Source of the DNA: Ascaphus truei
Lineage: Eukaryota > Chordata > Amphibia > Anura > Ascaphidae
DNA length: 64,000 nt
NCBI GenBank assembly: GCA_036426205.1
Contig: CM071568.1
Span: forward strand, 217,104,527-217,168,526
Direction of reading: 5' to 3'
In this document: piece by piece, positions 54,137 through 64,000 of the stretch
Layout: the number at the start of each line of letters is the position of its first letter
How positions within the stretch are numbered: position 1 is the stretch's first letter
Program-made: the position numbers and the translations under genes
The notes under the pieces: model-generated
Told to the model about the DNA's origin: nothing
Databases searched by the model: none
The model's input: the letters and a program-made list of their open reading frames with translations, nothing else

Positions 54137-54299
54137 AAAAAAAAAATGTTTGGGGAACTGACCGATAACTTTTTTATTACACGTGTGGACTATGTCACGG
54201 ACACTTAACTTTGCAAATAAGCTAGTGTAGTTATGCTATATTAGGAAAAAAAGGATTAGTATTATAAAAGGCGCCAACATGAAAGGATATGCGTTAGGT

Positions 54300-57200
54300 T
54301 GAAGCGGGTAGGAGATGCAGCCTGGGTTGGAGGAGATCAGAGGAGGAGTGCTGGCTGCCTGAGCAAAGAGCGGATCACAGAACAGCTGTAGCCGTGGAGG
54401 GAGGAGAGCAAGACTGTCTGACTGCTTACCACTTCTGGCAGCAGGTGGCGCGCGCAGAGCACAGCACAGCTACTCTTCTCTAGATCCCCGGTTCCGTGTG
54501 TGTTGGTAAGTGTGTGTGGGTCTGTGGTTGGTAAGTGTGTGTCTGTGTGGTGTGTGTCTCTGTATTGGTGTCTGCTAGCAAGTGTGTGCCTGGATCTGTG
54601 TTGGTAAGTGTGTGTGTTGTGTGTGTGTGTGGTGGTGGGTGTGAGTGTGTGGTGTGTGAGAAGAGTGCCAGAGAGAGAGAGACAGAGAGACAGACAGAGG
54701 ATGGGGGGAAGGGAGGAAAGGGGGGGAGGGTGACAAGATGATGTGGGGGAAAAAGGATGGGAGAGTGGTAGAGGGAGGCGAGTAGGATGGGTGGGGGGGG
54801 AGAACTTTTTACTCATTTACCTCTGACTTACCAGTGCTTGTCCTTTGATTTCCGTGTTAACCGTAGTTGTATGTTATATTTTATATATAATAAACTGGGT
54901 TTTGCATACCCAGTTAATCAACCCACACTGATGAGACCCAATGTAGGTAAAAACAAGCTGTCTGTGGGTGGTTTTCTGGGTATGCACCTTAACCCTGGCT
55001 AGTGCTCAAAGCTGTGACCATGGAGCAAGCTTAAGCCTATAGGGAACCATGTTATAATGGTTTTTGAAGCAAAAAGTGGCACTGGGTGCCATTTGCATGT
55101 CATTTCCCAATCCCTTTGCTACAGTGTAGTGCTGTGTGCTGGGTGATAATGGGGAAAGGCGGGGTTGCAGAACCTCCTAAGACATGCCGATGAGCATTAC
55201 AGTTGTATTTACATTTGTATGTATAATATATATAGAATATATATATATTATATATATATATATCATATCAGTTGTTCGACAATCCTATACATTTGCTCGC
55301 CCCGGGCGAGTGGTATTATAACAACCCCGGCGAAAATTTGCCAAACACACACGTTTGTACTATTGGCGAGGTAGGATTTTAGTTAGTGTGGGCGAGAGAT
55401 TTTTGGTGATTTGTCAACCACTGTAATATATATGATATATATATAATATATATATAATATATATTATATATATATATAATAAAGACATCACTGGCACTCC
55501 AATAAAAAAGGTGCATGTCCCATATAAATAATAAAAGTATACATTACCCACGCATAGCAACAAAAAGGAGACAGCACTCAGGTGAATGAAAATAAATGTA
55601 TTAAATACAGCACATAACTCCAAATCAACGTTTCGATCCCACGGGGATCTTCCTCAGGGTGGAATAAAGAGAAGAATCAATATCACGCAGACTCCCTCAC
55701 TCCTGTTTGTTTACATTACAAACCTATTACCTGACTAACCTGAGTGCTGTCCTTTGATTTCGTGATAACGGTATCGTATGTTTATCTATTGCTGTGTGGG
55801 ACGTGCACCCACCTGCATAACTTCCATTGGAGTGTCGGCTGCCACATGTTATTATTATATATATATAATATATATATATGTGTGACAGTAGTCCAAAGAT
55901 GTAGGCAGCTTTCTGCCCCTTTTAGGTCAGAAGTGCAGGATAGTTAAAATGATTCCATTCCACAGCTTCACATTAACTCAGGCTGCTGTTTGAAAATCCA
56001 GAACAGCAGATTCAATGGGTCTAGTTCTCCCTCACCTGTCGCTCTCTAATCACTAGCACAGGTATTTAGAGCAGAAGGGTTTGCTTCAGTCTCTCTCTTA
56101 GAGCCTGGAGGCGGGGGTATCGCTGCTGCTGCCCCTGTATCCAGTTTCGGGGTGGATGGCCCCTTCCAAGTATCACAGTACCAGAGGATTTGCCTGGACA
56201 CTTGGGACCGTGTTCCCACCACGAACGACAAAGACAAAACAAATGTTTATTTTGCTGTTGCTAAAAGACTGTGCTGTATCTAGTGACCCTAAATGAGAGG
56301 CATTGTTTGTAAGCTGGGGAACCAGGTTAGTTGGCCCAGCCGCAGTTAGAGGCTGATTCTGATGTGTAGTTAGATCCCTGAAAGGGATAGGATTTCTTTA
56401 TATGATTTGGTTTTTTATTCCTTAAAGTGACACTGTGCGAAATGTTATAACACTGATATTAGTGACACGCTGAATGAAAATATCTGGAGTGCCTCTCAAC
56501 CTACACATGTTAAAGCTGCAGTCCCTTACTGGGGATGAAATAAAGCAGGCAGAAGCCTGAGTTAAGCAATGTATACTTTGCTGATCTGTTTTGTTGTATA
56601 AAATAACCCCGTGAGGACTGTGTCGGGAAGAACCCAGACAGACGTCAGCTCTACAAACGAGGGGCGTTTGTCACATATGTGTGGGAGAATGCGGGTCGAA
56701 CTAAAAAGTCGGGGGGTTTGCAATAAATGCGAGGGTGGTTAAAAATGGCCGCCCGCTGAAGTAAGGTACAGATGCTATGAGTGTACGTCTGTCCCACTGT
56801 TGTAATCAGTTGTGCTTTCTAGCATACACAGAGATGTGCGACGTGTGGATGCAATAGCACCCTGAACCCAAACAGAAACAACAAATGTTTGCTGAAAAAA
56901 AAATTTGTATCAGCAAGTGCTGTTTGTAAACTAATGCTTTTTGCGAATGAGTGAATTTGCAGCTAGCAAGTGCTTGTATGTAAGTTGCTGAATTGAGTTG
57001 AAATTGCATCTAGCAAAGTTGTCCCTGCCGGGTTTCTAAATGGCAGACGGGCGGGAAATGTTTTGTGTGTAATGTACGTAACCATACAAACAGTGTCCTT
57101 CAGGCCATACTATGACACAGACCGCGGGAGGAGAGCTGTACCCACAGATGAATTAGTATGCTGGCCTGTCGTGAAGTAGGTCACATGGAAAGATTTGCCC

Positions 57201-59208
57201 CAAAATGTCAAAGACAAACACTGCAAAAAGCAAGCCGCCTGAGAGTGCAAGCAAGTGTGGAAGCTGATCCATGAGTGTGTGCCCATTACCTTGATATCTC
57301 TGGAGCTAATAAAGCAAAAAAAAAAACAATAAAACTGTTCCCAAGTCACAGGGAAGTGACCGAGTCACTTGAAACCTGCGCTGTCAGGACATGCGTCAGA
57401 AAGGCGCGAGATGAGCAACAGCCCATAGTGCCTGCGCAATCGCCCAGGAATGACGACACGCCTAGAGATGACAAAGGCTACTGCTACCACCAACCATAGG
57501 CAGAGAGCCAAACGAATCAAAGAAAACAAGGACTGTACTGGAACTATCTATGAGATGTCCCAGAAAGATGTGCAAGACTTCATCACAGAGTTGGGGGGGG
57601 GTTCTCGGCAAAGGCTAGCGCGCTTAAAGCAGAGCTGAACTCTCACGCCATGGGTCTACGCTCACAGCACAGAGCTGTGTACATTGAAGAAACCTATGAG
57701 AATACCTGAGTAATTTAAGAGACTGTGAAAGAGAGAATGTAAGTCGACACAGAAAAATTCGACTTGACTGACCAGATCAGTGAAGGTGATAAGAATCTTC
57801 ACCACGCAGAAAAGTGGAGAAGCAATTGATCCAGGAAAAGTTAGAAATGCATGGACGCACTGCAGAATACAGTAAATCAGCGGCATCCAGGCGACACAAC
57901 TGCAGAGCTCCAAAAATGTAGGGCGCTGATGCAAACCGTCAGAGCAACACCATAAGAGGTAAAAGACCTTGAGGGAGTCTGGGGGTAGTGTGAAGAGCGC
58001 GAGAAGCAGATGGCTGAGCGCGAGATCAGTGCGCCAAGGAGGGAGGAGGTGTCCGTCCGTCAGGTGGTCCTGGACATTGCGCTATGAAAGCGAGATGGCC
58101 ATATCCACATGCGCGCGACCACACGTAAATGGGGGCCCTCCTCAGCTGAGCTGGACAAGCCCGAGAGGAGAACCTGCAGCTGCAGGTCAAGAATAGAGAA
58201 AAGAAACAGAGTTAAATCTTGCTCTAAACAGATGACAGACATGGGAATCGCGCTCACTACAAAGAAGTTGAATAGCAGGCCGCACTGAGTGGAAAAGAAA
58301 TACAAAGGACAGCAACAAAGACGCTACCAGGACATAGAGACTGCTAAGTGTTTCAGTCGGGTATCAATCTACTGATACCTATCCTAACCAAGCAGCTGTA
58401 CGTTCCATATACGTGTATCTTCAATGCTGTTGCAATATTACGATTTGCTATAAAGATGAAGTTGGAGAAAGAGTTTCCAGGTAAAAAAACACGGTCACAA
58501 AAGGAGACCAGGGAAAGTAAACTCCAATCACCTCAGCCTGATAACAAAAGAAGGAGAAAGAATTGTCTTTGATTGTGCTGCTGTTATTCCAGAAACAGAT
58601 AGGCACCCTCCTGAGAATACTGAGAATATACTCACCTGATCTGGGATTTCAAAAATCCAGATCCCAATTTCATGTATGTTGTCCAATGATTATCAAACTA
58701 GTGTAACACACCCAGCCACCACAGAAATTGTTTTAAGCCAAGTGGGTTAGTTCTGAAAACACAAAACTTGTTGACATATCCTGATGACTTGTTAATATGG
58801 ACTACTTTTGTAAGAGGCAACTAGTTCCAAAACCAAAGCCTGGTAATGGCCCAAAAAAGGGAAAATCAAAGATGAAAGAAAAAGCAACGAAGGTCAACAC
58901 GCGCCTTGAATAGTTCCAGATCTCGCCACTCTGACCACACTGTGGAGCCAGGAGATCGGTCCGAGTTGTCTCATCAGTGGCTGAAGAAACAGTCCAGTCA
59001 TGTTGCAGGATGCATCGGGCTATTAATAAAGTCAGGGGATGTAATGGACTGGAAGTAAAAAAAAAAAATGTTTGGGAACTGACCGATTAACATTTTTTTT
59101 CTTACACTTGTGGACTAGTCACGGACCGTTAACTTTCCAAATAATGAGTGTAGTTTATGCATATATAAAAAAAGGATTAGTATTTATAACAGTGCGCCAA
59201 CATGAAAG
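54300..59208. repeat. 4.9-kb unit, indel-ridden copy (probable assembly artefact)
   Basis: This is the same content and order as 49375-54290 but with frequent one- to three-base insertions and deletions, many in homopolymers and GT/TA tracts, and fewer substitutions. Every reading frame is broken: the zinc-knuckle frame corresponds to about 57044-57250, the coiled-coil part to about 57250-58390 and the second frame to about 58456-59057. The pattern fits raw long-read sequence placed as gap fill next to the polished copy. Confidence 0.75.
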
Positions 59209-60065
59209 GCTATAATAATCACCACCAGGAGGAGACCGATGAGGATTCCAGGTATAAAGATGTTGCTTAAAAAAGAGTAAAAAAGACGCGAGGCTAGTGA
59301 ATACTGTTAAAACAAACAACATATACTAATACTAATTATATATCAGCTGAGATCAAGGGTGAATTGAAAATAACACATTTAATAAAATATTAAAACACTG
59401 GACATACAAAACATATACAAATGAAATTACAATGGGAACAATTAAGGAATTAATATGGGTACCATGTAACAAGCTGCACTGGGTGAATGCCCACTCACCG
59501 GACGAAAGAATTATACAAGCAGTGGATATGATCTGAGAGTATCCCCTCTCTTTCTCCAGCTAACACTGCTACCCGCATCATCAGCAGAGGCCAGGAGATG
59601 GTTGCAGCACGCCTGACTGTATGTGGGCGTCTCTCAATCCCCCTCTTTTCTCCCGCACTTGGCAGGTTTAGCACGTGGATTGTGCAGCTCCCACTGCGGG
59701 ATTGGCTGCGCCATTTTTGGGCCAAAGGAAAAAGCTGCACGCTGACGTTTGGCTTACTCGACTGGTTGGGGGGTTTTGTCCCACTTTGGGTCGGGGGTCA
59801 TCTGGACCTTTCGCCCAGGGGGGCGGCATTTGGCATCTCAATGGGGGGGGGGGGTCTACCAGAACAGAGCCTGTTTGGGGCCGCAAATGTTGGGGGGAAA
59901 AGTGGTAGCGGCAGGTGGAAGCCTCCCTTACTGCATTGGGGCAGTATCCGTTCATTCCCGTCCGCGGTAGTTTTTAAAACAGCAGATTCGAGCGGATCGA
60001 AGTTCACAAGCAGAGTCGTCACGGAACTTTGCCCCAGCCAATTGGCAATGATCACTGGTTCGGTC

Positions 60066-60120
60066 TCCATCGAATTAACCCTAAGCGCGTCTTCGACGAT
60101 GCGAGCTGCTCTCTTCCTCA
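60066..60120 (-). ncRNA. Hammerhead-like relic in left PLE arm
   Basis: On the - strand CTGAGGA and AGAGAGCAGCTCGC are kept as in the right-arm motif, but the second stem strand and GAAAC are replaced by ATCGTCGAAGACGCG. The relic probably cannot fold as a ribozyme. Confidence 0.4.
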
Positions 60121-61041
60121 GGGGTTCTATAACAATGTGTCCCACAGTGTCTCTTATAATATAGGTGTCGACAAATTCACAATTACCACCCAATTATTTT
60201 GCCATGCCGCAATCAACATGTGTGTGAAATCATGTCCCTTGTCACACTATTGCAGTGGTTCTCAATCTATGGGGTGTAGAACAAACAAATATAAACATGT
60301 TAAAAAACGATCTCGCTGTATATATATAGTATAACATATTATTAATGTGTATGTGAGAATTAGAGCACTAAAGTGGTGATAATAAAATAAAGATATAAAC
60401 CAAACGGTGAAGTGTGTGTTTGTGCAAATTGTTATAGTGTAGTACTGTGAAATAGCACTGAAAATAGTCTGTGAGGATACTTTAAATTAAGATGTGAACT
60501 AAGTGTATATAGAACAGTATATATGTACTATGTGATTTTAATAAATATAATCTCCTTACAATTTGCGATTAAAAAGATCTGTGGTTTAATAACAATGAAT
60601 TATATTCTATATATTTGGTGGGAATATCCTATGTGTAGTGATTTCTAAATAATCTTATAAAAAAATGGAATTATAATATGTGCATAAACTATCAAGTTTA
60701 AAAATTCTATACTTTAAATTTTTTTTTTTTAATTAAATATAGTGCTTATAAAGTGTGACAATTTTTATTAATTTAATGTGAACACTGATGTTCTACCAAT
60801 ATTTTACTTTATAAAATTAAAATACAATAAAAATACATCCAATTAATAAAAAATTATGCAATACAATATTTATATATTTTATCATCGTATAACTATTGTA
60901 TGCAACTAAATATTGGTACATCAAATGATCATCTTTTGTTACAACTTATAATGTTACACCCTTTAATGTAACGAATCAGAATACAACAGAATGGACAATC
61001 TACTATTTAATTACTGTACCAGAAAAGGTTTCAAATCGAAG

Positions 61042-61628
61042 TCAACGTGAGGCCAAGTGGGATAGGGTCTTTAGACTCGTAAATCCAATAAGACTCCCGT
61101 CTCCCCATTGGCCTACAGCGTTTCCTCCTCTCCTTTGGGGTGATGGTCTCAAGGCCGTACATTTCAAACCATGTGGGTCTTGGTTGTTGCACTTGGTGAA
61201 AATGATAAGATAACGTTGTGCGTTGTTAAGATATTGATTGTGTGCTCTCCCTAATGTATATATATGTTCATATATGCGTCTTTGGACGGTCTGGTAGTCA
61301 TACCCACATATTGCAGACCACATGGACACTCCAAGGAGTATATCAAAGGAACTTTTACAGAGAAATGTGTTTGTTGATGGTATAACTTTTTTGGCTGTCT
61401 TATTTAGATGTTGTATTGAGATGTTTTAATGCTATATTTGCACGCAGTACACCTATTGCATGGGAAGTAGCCTTATTTGTGCTGCGTTTATTCCGTACTT
61501 TGGTTCTAAAGATGGGCCAACTAGGGGCTAATTTGCGTCCGATATTTGGAGCTCTAGTAAATACTATCTGAGGATGTTTGCTCTGGCAATATCCCTTCAA
61601 GTTTCTTTATCTTTTTTGAGGATGGGCC
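61042..61628 (-). pseudogene. PLE linker and GIY-YIG endonuclease remnant (left arm)
   Basis: The - strand frames read FTRAPNIGRKLAPSWPIF, then RTKVRNKRSTNKATSHAIGV (Arg/Lys-rich linker) and HLN. The nuclease start is YVGMTTR-like in a shifted frame, with YEHIYTLG after it. These match the remnant on the right arm. Frame breaks show it is not active. Confidence 0.7.
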
Positions 61629-61739
61629 AATATTTGGCATCTATAATATGGCACCAATAAGAAAATATTGACAAATTTGCCATCCTCAAAAAATAAAGAA
61701 CTTGAAGGGATATTGCCAGATACATCCGCATAGTATTTA

Positions 61740-62230
61740 CTAGAGCTCCAAATATCGGACGAAATTACCCCCTAGTTTGCCCATCTTTAGAAACCAAAGT
61801 ACGTAATAATGTCACAAATAAAGGCTACTTTCCCATGCAAATAGGTGTACTGCGTGCAAATATAGCATTAAACATCTCAATACACATCTAATAAGACATC
61901 CAAAAATTTACCATTCACAACACATTTCTTGTAAAGTTCATTTGTATATATCTCTTGGAGTGTGTCCCTGTGGTCTGCAATATGTGGGTATGACTACCAG
62001 ACCCTCCAAAGACGCAATATGTAACATTATATGACATTAGGAGAGGGTTACAACGCACAACTACTTATCATTTTCAACAAGTGCACAACCAAGACCCCAC
62101 TGTTTGAAATGTCGGCAATTGAGACAATCACCCCCAAACGGAGAGGAGGAAACGCTGTAGGCCAATTGGGAGACGGAGTCTTATTGGATTTACAGCTAAA
62201 GACCCTATCCCCACTTGGCCTCCAACGTTG
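61740..62230 (+). pseudogene. PLE linker and GIY-YIG endonuclease remnant (right arm)
   Basis: Across + frames I read FTRAPNIGR, NKGYFPC with further Cys residues, KHLN and then CPCGLQYVGMTTRPSKDA. CGLQYVG is the YIG part of the GIY-YIG nuclease, and the Cys-containing linker before it is characteristic of PLEs. The frame ends near CCAACGTTGA after TPKRRGGNAVGQLGD. Several frame changes make it a pseudogene. Confidence 0.75.
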
Positions 62231-63112
62231 ACTTCGTTTTGAAACTTTTCTGGTACAGTAATTTCAAATAGTAGATGGTCCATTCTGTTTGTATTCTTGA
62301 TTCTACATTAAAGGGTTGTAACAAGATGATATTATTGTACAAATATTGTTGGCATACAATTAGTATAACGATGACTAATATTATTGTATATATTGTATTT
62401 CATACATTTTTTATTATTGGTGTAATTTTTATAATTGGTGTAATTTCTAATAAAGTAAAAAATTGGTAGAAACATCATGTTTCACATTTAAATTAATAAA
62501 ATTGTCACTTTATAAGCCATATATTTAATTAAAAAAAAAAAATTTATATAATTTTAAACTTGTAGTTTATGCACATTATATATAATTCATTTTTTTTATA
62601 TATTATTTATAAATCACTACACATATATATATATTCACACAAATATTATATGATATATAATGTCATTGTTTATTAACACATATTTTAATCGCATTGTATA
62701 GGAGATTATATTTTAAAACACATAGTACATATATATGTTCTATATACACATTATTTCACATCTTAATTTAAGTATCCTCACAGCACTATTTTCAGTGCTA
62801 TTTTTCACACATTACTCACTATAACATATTGCACAACACACACTTCACCGTTTGGTTTATATCTTATTTATTATCACCAATTTAGTGCTATAATTCATCA
62901 TATACACATTATAATATGTTTATATATATATACGCTGAGATCGTTATTTTTAACATGTTTATATTGTTTTCCACTTTGAGAACCAGCGCACATGTGTGAG
63001 CAAAGGGACATTGATTTCCACACACTGTTGATTGCGCATGTGCAACATTTAAATTAGGGTGGTAATTGGATTTATTCGGACACCTATATAGTACACTGTG
63101 GACCACATTGTA

Positions 63113-63162
63113 GAACCCCCTGAGGAAAGAGAGCAGCTCGCTCTCGAAACGCGTAGGGTTTC
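63113..63162 (+). ncRNA. Hammerhead-ribozyme-like motif, copy 4 (right PLE arm)
   Basis: CTGAGGA (63120-63126), AA, stem II GAGAGC/GCTCTC with loop AGCTC (63129-63145), GAAAC (63146-63150), CGCG-type minimal stem III and UA. GAACCCC (63113-63119) pairs with GGGTTTC (63156-63162) with one mismatch to form stem I. This is the best-formed example. The two extra As after CTGAGGA are non-canonical. Confidence 0.55.
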
Positions 63163-63816
63163 GTGGAGACCTGAACCAGTGCATTGCAATTGCCTGCAAA
63201 GTTCCGTGACACTCTGCGTTTTGACTATCATCCCTCGCCAATCTGCTGTTTGAAAACTACCGCGAGGAAGAACGCCAGTGCGGAGGGAGGCCCACGCTGT
63301 CCGGCGTTGTACAGCTTTTTCCTTGGGCCCAAACTCGGCGCAGCAGTGGTGGGAGCTGCACAAATCCACCGTGCTAACCTGCCAAGCTGCGGGGAAACAG
63401 GATTGAGAGACGCACATATCAGGCGTGCTGGAACCATTCCTCCCTGGCCCTGATTCTGATGCGGTGCAGTGGTAGCTGGAGAAAGAGGGGATACTCTCAG
63501 ATATATCCACTGCTTGTATATTCTTTCGCTCGGTGAGTGGGCAATTCACCCAGTGCACTGTTACATGGTCCCATATTAATTGTCCTTAATTGTTACCCAT
63601 TGTAATTTTCATTTGTAATGTTTTTGTTGTCCAGTGTTTAATTATTTATTAAATGTTGTTATTTTCAATTTCACCCTTGATCTCACTGATATATATTAGT
63701 AATATATATGTTGTTTGTTTTACAGTATTACACTATGTCCGGGGTGTTTTTGACTCTTTTTTTAAGCAACATCTTTATCACCTGGAATCCTCATCGGTCT
63801 CCTCCTGGTGTGATTA

Positions 63817-63845
63817 NNNNNNNNNNNNNNNNNNNNNNNNNNNNN
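63817..63845. other. Assembly gap (29 N)
   Basis: A run of 29 N interrupts the outer part of the right PLE arm. The mirrored left arm shows only a few bases at this place (TGAAAGGCTATAATAATCACC), so the true missing length may be near zero. Confidence 0.95.
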
Positions 63846-64000
63846 TATCCTTTCATGTTGGCGCCTTTTATAATACTAATCCTTTTTTTCCTTTCTTGTT
63901 ATCTGACCAGGGGGTCAGTTTTTAGTATATAGGCAGCCCCCTAATTTAGGGATTGATTATCCATATAGTTAGCGCTACCTAATCTGTGTTTTTATGCTAT

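Larger units (their letters stand above)
49375..54290. repeat. 4.9-kb unit, clean copy
   Basis: From GAGCGGGTAGGAGGAGAGCC to GCGCCAACATGAAAGGATA the entire sequence recurs at 54300-59208 in the same order. This copy has intact ORFs and regular microsatellites. It contains a (GT)n tract (about 49681-49728), a (TA)n tract, a hAT MITE, a hammerhead-like motif and the LTR element. Confidence 0.9.
59160..61628 (-). mobile_element. PLE 3' part, left arm of head-to-head pair
   Basis: The arm is an inverted, diverged copy of 61677-63890. From the centre outward (- strand) it reads PLE linker/endonuclease, an AT-rich 3' UTR, a hammerhead-like relic (about 60066-60120) and the tail ending near GCGCCAACATGAAAGG. 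It is 5'-truncated within the linker, so no RT is present. Confidence 0.75.
61677..63890 (+). mobile_element. PLE 3' part, right arm of head-to-head pair
   Basis: Mirror copy of the left arm. The two arms meet at about 61629-61676 around complementary GGCAATATCCCTTCAAG and CTTGAAGGGATATTGCC blocks. The arms differ by many substitutions and indels, so this is not a simple artefactual palindrome. An N gap (63817-63845) interrupts it near the outer end. Confidence 0.75.

Noticed and set aside
35549..64000. RARB DNA-binding-domain exons
   Set aside because: I looked on the - strand for the zinc-finger signature (CEGCKGFFRRS and CQYCRLQKC) and found no match, so these exons are taken to lie beyond the window.

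Overview
The window looks like nuclear DNA from an anuran amphibian. It holds the tail-to-tail ends of two conserved vertebrate genes, TOP2B and RARB, in long introns packed with frog-type repeats. The species cannot be named from sequence alone. The protein-coding calls rest on exon-by-exon match to remembered vertebrate TOP2B and RARB proteins, with consensus splice sites and compatible phases.

Layout. At 1-4 kb are the last three coding exons of TOP2B on the + strand (207-332, 2442-2542, 3368-3553) and its 3' UTR with a poly(A) signal at 3953. From 5418 onward, on the - strand, come the last five coding exons of RARB (5418-5611, 7247-7405, 11301-11505, 27550-27726, 35388-35548). They encode the end of the hinge and the whole ligand-binding domain. 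The DNA-binding-domain exons are not visible, so 35.5-64 kb appears to be one RARB intron or upstream sequence of more than 28 kb.

Mobile DNA makes up most of the rest. It includes CR1-type LINE remnants (7.4-9.8 kb, 33.7-34.0 kb), a broken L1-type LINE (43.7-46.4 kb), and Penelope-like elements (PLEs) with GIY-YIG endonuclease remnants (41.2-43.3 kb and a head-to-head pair at 59.2-63.9 kb). A short non-autonomous LTR element lies at 18.1-20.6 kb. An LTR element with a Gag-like zinc-knuckle/coiled-coil reading frame but no visible polymerase lies at 50.9-54.2 kb. Several MITE families, two retro-insertions of foldback shape with exact 14-bp target duplications, microsatellites and minisatellites complete the list.

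The most notable signals are: (1) hammerhead-ribozyme-like motifs, several attached to PLE sequence, whose stem II differs in sequence between copies yet stays complementary; (2) the pol-less LTR element with two novel-looking reading frames; (3) the near-complete repetition of 49.37-54.29 kb at 54.30-59.21 kb, with indel noise that suggests an unpolished, falsely duplicated assembly segment; (4) a complex template-switch-like scar inside the L1; (5) inverted MITE copies flanking one RARB exon.
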